The notes beneath the pieces are model-generated. The model had not been told where the DNA came from. It did not search any database and was given only the letters and a program-made list of their open reading frames with translations. Of a DNA stretch of 16,022 nt, positions 13,725 to 16,022 are shown piece after piece. The stretch is from Deltaproteobacteria bacterium (GTDB lineage Bacteria > Desulfobacterota > GWC2-55-46 > S146-70 > JAUXIU01). The translations under genes and the position numbers were made by a program. How positions within the stretch are numbered: the first letter of the stretch is position 1; each line of letters begins with the position of its first letter. The stretch lies in the NCBI GenBank assembly GCA_030620895.1, contig JAUXIU010000004.1, positions 1 to 16,022 of the forward strand, read 5' to 3'.

Positions 13725-15646
13725 AAAGATTCACCCCCTAACGGTATATTCTGTTTTTTAACAAGCGCAATAAATTCTTCGACGCCCATGACTGACATCG
13801 CACCACCTTCTCTGGAACGGACAGATAGAATCCTCTCACCTACCTCCTTGTCACCGATAATAACCATATAAGGAGTTTTTCTTAACTGTGCCTCTCTTAT
13901 CTTTAGTCCAAGTTTCTCGTTCCTTGTATCCAATTCTATTCTTATACCTACTTTTTTTAATCTACCATAAAGTTCTCTTGCAAATTCATCACTCCTGTCT
14001 GTTACTGTCAGGATAACTGTTTGCACAGGTGCAAGCCATAACGGGAATGCTCCTGCATAGTGCTCTACCAGACATCCAAAAAACCTCTCCAACGATCCCA
14101 TAATGGCCCTATGGATCATTATAGGTTGTCCTAAACTGCCATCACTTTCCCTGTATCTTATTTTGAACCTCTCTGGGAGATTAAAGTCGACCTGAATAGT
14201 AGAGCACTGCCATGATCTGCCAAGGACATCCTTTATCTTTATGTCTATCTTAGGTCCATAGAAAACACCCTCCCCGGGGTCGATACTATATTTTAGTCCA
14301 ATACCATCAAGAGAACTCTTAAGAGTACCTTCAGCCTTCTCCCAGTTTTCCATTGTACCAACAAACTTCTCAGGCCTCGTACTTAGAAATACCTCAAACT
14401 CATTAAAGCCAAAACTCTTTAAGATGTAAAGTGTAAAATCCAGAATCTCTTTTATCTCGCCCTCGAGTTGATCAAGTCTGCAAAATATATGGGCATCATC
14501 CTGCGTAAACCCCCTTACCCTTAGAAGCCCATGGAGGACACCCGACCTCTCAAACCTGTAAACTGTTCCAAGTTCAGCATACCTTATCGGCAGGTCCCTG
14601 TAGCTTCTTACCCGCCCCTGGTATATCTTGATGTGGAAAGGACAGTTCATTGGTTTGACTATATACCCCTGTCCATCAACATCCATAGGAGAATACATGT
14701 TCTCTCTATAGAAATCCAGATGTCCACTCCTCTTCCACAAATCCATCTTTGCTATATGGGGGCTGTATATCATCTGATACCCGCTTTTAATGTGCTCCAC
14801 CTTCCAGAAGTCTTCGATGATCCCCCTGATTATGGCCCCTTTCGGATGCCATAATACAAGTCCTGCCCCTATATCATCTTCAGTTGAAAATAGTTCAAGT
14901 TCCTTGCCTAGTTTCCTGTGGTCCCTTCGCTTAGCCTCTTCAAGCCTGTTTAAATAATCATCAAGTTCTTCCTTTGATGAGAACGCCGTGCCATATATCC
15001 TGTTAAGCATCTTATTCTTCTCTTCACCCCTCCAGTAGGCACCAGCTGTCCCGGTCAGCTTAAATGCCTTAATCCAGCCTGTTGAAGGAAGATGCGGTCC
15101 CCTGCAAAGGTCGAAAAACTCACCGTGCCTGTATATGGATACCTTTTTATCCGGTATCTCTTCCATGAGCTCCTCTTTGTATATTTCACCTCGCTCTCTA
15201 TAAACCCTCAAGGCGTCGTCTCTATTTAATTCCTCCCTGCTAAAAGGAAGATCCTTCTTTATAATCTTCCCCATTCTCTTTTCGATTGCCTTCAGGTCCT
15301 CAGGTGTAAACGGCCTCGGGGCATCAAAATCATAATAAAACCCATCTTTTATGGTGGGGCCTATAGCGAGTTTCGCATCGTCAAAAAGTTCTTTTACAGC
15401 CTGTGCCATTACATGAGAGGTAGAGTGGCGATAAATATCGACACCATCTTTCGATCTAAGGGTTACCGGTTCCAATCTGACAGGCTCTTCTATCTTTGTA
15501 TCTAAATCCATTACTCTACCATTAATCTTTGCGGCCACTAATCCCTCTATACCACCTAGCTCCTTTAATACCTCGCGCGCAGTTATTCCCCTTCGATAGT
15601 TCTCTTCCCTGCCGTCCGGGCATATAATCTTTATAGTACCTTTCAT
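13721..15646 (-). CDS. thrS: Threonyl-tRNA synthetase
   Basis: A class II synthetase that charges tRNA-Thr and removes mischarged Ser. Seen: 641 residues, full length. The TGS domain is at 1-61. The editing domain has HxxxH (H74, H78) and Cys181/His185 in DLCRGPH. The catalytic core has the zinc ligands Cys335 (MNCPFH), His386 (DDAHIF) and His512 (IMIHRA), motif 2 (YRFERSGVLHGLLRVRGF), and an anticodon-binding domain from about 540 onward. The ATG at 15646 gives the normal family N-terminus; no good binding site precedes it. It heads the infC-rpmI-rplT-pheST-ihfA-merR run, and a terminator-like hairpin lies 38 bases upstream. Confidence 0.98.
   Translation of the reverse strand: MKGTIKIICPDGREENYRRGITAREVLKELGGIEGLVAAKINGRVMDLDTKIEEPVRLEPVTLRSKDGVDIYRHSTSHVMAQAVKELFDDAKLAIGPTIKDGFYYDFDAPRPFTPEDLKAIEKRMGKIIKKDLPFSREELNRDDALRVYRERGEIYKEELMEEIPDKKVSIYRHGEFFDLCRGPHLPSTGWIKAFKLTGTAGAYWRGEEKNKMLNRIYGTAFSSKEELDDYLNRLEEAKRRDHRKLGKELELFSTEDDIGAGLVLWHPKGAIIRGIIEDFWKVEHIKSGYQMIYSPHIAKMDLWKRSGHLDFYRENMYSPMDVDGQGYIVKPMNCPFHIKIYQGRVRSYRDLPIRYAELGTVYRFERSGVLHGLLRVRGFTQDDAHIFCRLDQLEGEIKEILDFTLYILKSFGFNEFEVFLSTRPEKFVGTMENWEKAEGTLKSSLDGIGLKYSIDPGEGVFYGPKIDIKIKDVLGRSWQCSTIQVDFNLPERFKIRYRESDGSLGQPIMIHRAIMGSLERFFGCLVEHYAGAFPLWLAPVQTVILTVTDRSDEFARELYGRLKKVGIRIELDTRNEKLGLKIREAQLRKTPYMVIIGDKEVGERILSVRSREGGAMSVMGVEEFIALVKKQNIPLGGESL
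13734..13739 (-). promoter_or_regulatory. Ribosome binding site that decides the infC start
   Basis: On the minus strand AGGGGG (with TGA after it) lies inside the last codons of thrS, 9 bases before ATA 13724. It is too close to the ATC (3 bases) and too far from the ATT at 13712 (21 bases), so it points to ATA. Confidence 0.6.
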
Positions 15647-15683
15647 ACAGTTTTATAATGTGCTGCTCCCACAAACTTTTTAT

Positions 15684-15738
15684 AAAAAAACAAAAGGTAT
15701 CGCCTTCTGGTAACTAAATAGGGAAGGTGATACCTTTG
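15684..15738 (-). terminator. Rho-independent terminator or attenuator upstream of thrS
   Basis: On the minus strand a 15-bp stem (15737-15723 with 15707-15693; AAAGGTATCACCTTC pairs with GAAGGCGATACCTTT, one A-C mismatch) has a 15-base loop and is followed by TG and a T7 run (15690-15684). It ends the tRNA-Val transcript, or acts as an attenuator if thrS is read from upstream. Confidence 0.8.
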
Positions 15739-15958
15739 CTCAAATCAGAAATTATGCATCGAAGGGCTTTAATAATGATCTCGAACTCGTGATGTTGATC
15801 AAATATCTTTCAACATGACCACAACGAAAATGCAATGGTTCTGTACTTGCTATCTCTTCCTTCAGATTATCAAGGATGTTATATGTAATCATATCGAAGT
15901 TATTTTGTTTTTACTGCAAAAACCTCTGGAAATATTCTATAAGCTGACCAAGAACCAA
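15739..15958 (-). other. Leader between tRNA-Val and the thrS terminator
   Basis: Together with the terminator this makes a 312-bp gene-free stretch before thrS. Seen: a 7-bp hairpin (ATGTTGA at 15792-15798 with TCAACAT at 15810-15816), a 6-bp hairpin (GTTTTT at 15907-15912 with AAAAAC at 15918-15923), and a minus-strand frame of 46 codons from ATG 15892 to the stop at 15752 (MITYNILDNLKEEIAS...) without a Shine-Dalgarno sequence. No T-box consensus and no threonine codon run is present. No firm promoter was found. Confidence 0.35.
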
Positions 15959-16022
15959 TGGTAGGCACGGGCGGTTTCGAACCGCCGACTTCTACCGTGT
16001 CAAGGTAGCGCTCTCCCCCTGA
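15959..16022 (-). tRNA. tRNA-Val (anticodon GAC), 5' end outside the window
   Basis: Seen on the minus strand: the D-arm part AGGGGGAGAGC, anticodon stem CTACC/GGTAG with loop TTGACAC (anticodon GAC), variable loop AAGTC, T arm GGCGG-TTCGAAA-CCGCC, acceptor 3' strand CGTGCCT, discriminator A and encoded CCA. The first bases of the acceptor and D arm lie beyond the right edge. Confidence 0.93.

Noticed and set aside
15684-15958. T-box riboswitch ahead of thrS
   Set aside because: No T-box consensus (AGGGTGGNACCGCG-like) and no specifier-loop arrangement could be found on the minus strand.

Overview
This window is a mostly housekeeping chromosomal segment from a Gram-negative bacterium of moderate to low GC. 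The Gram-negative call rests on an NlpD-type lipoprotein, an RpoS-like sigma factor next to it, and IHF-alpha. Two gene blocks, thrS-infC-rpmI-rplT-pheS-pheT-ihfA-merR and surE-pcm-yqaA-nlpD-rpoS, resemble arrangements I associate with Nitrospirota and the former Deltaproteobacteria. That placement is inference; there is no 16S gene here. Several intergenic gaps hold short repeats, also typical of those lineages.

Left part, + strand (1-1901): a possible gene fragment runs off the left edge on the minus strand. Then come a universal stress protein gene that appears frameshifted and tatB-tatC for twin-arginine export. The convergent gap to apt (1902-2155) carries a pair of REP-like GGGGACTGTCCC palindromes, a hexamer array and heptamer-phased repeats.

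Middle part, minus strand (7851 down to 2156): glgC, surE, pcm, yqaA, nlpD, rpoS, apt. This is the stationary-phase and protein-repair locus known from enterobacteria (surE-pcm-nlpD-rpoS), with a DedA-like membrane gene inserted and glgC (glycogen synthesis) in front. A strong sigma-70-type promoter for rpoS overlaps the nlpD stop codon. tRNA-Pro(GGG) and a complex palindromic element lie upstream of glgC.

Right part, minus strand (15646 down to 8323): thrS, infC, rpmI, rplT, pheS, pheT, ihfA, merR, an operon for tRNA charging, translation initiation, two 50S proteins and a nucleoid protein. infC has no ATG, GTG or TTG start and most likely begins at ATA, overlapping the thrS stop. A hairpin plus T-tract terminator sits just upstream of thrS, and a partial tRNA-Val(GAC) closes the window.

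I find no phage, CRISPR, defence island or biosynthetic cluster and no convincing new multi-gene system. The most unusual signal is a family of heptamer-phased, self-complementary repeats inserted inside operons (4368-4543 and 13101-13191) with a shared core. Other points worth checking are the non-canonical starts of infC and pcm, the degenerate NlpD active site, the usp frameshift, the 170-bp palindromic element near tRNA-Pro and the possible thrS attenuator.
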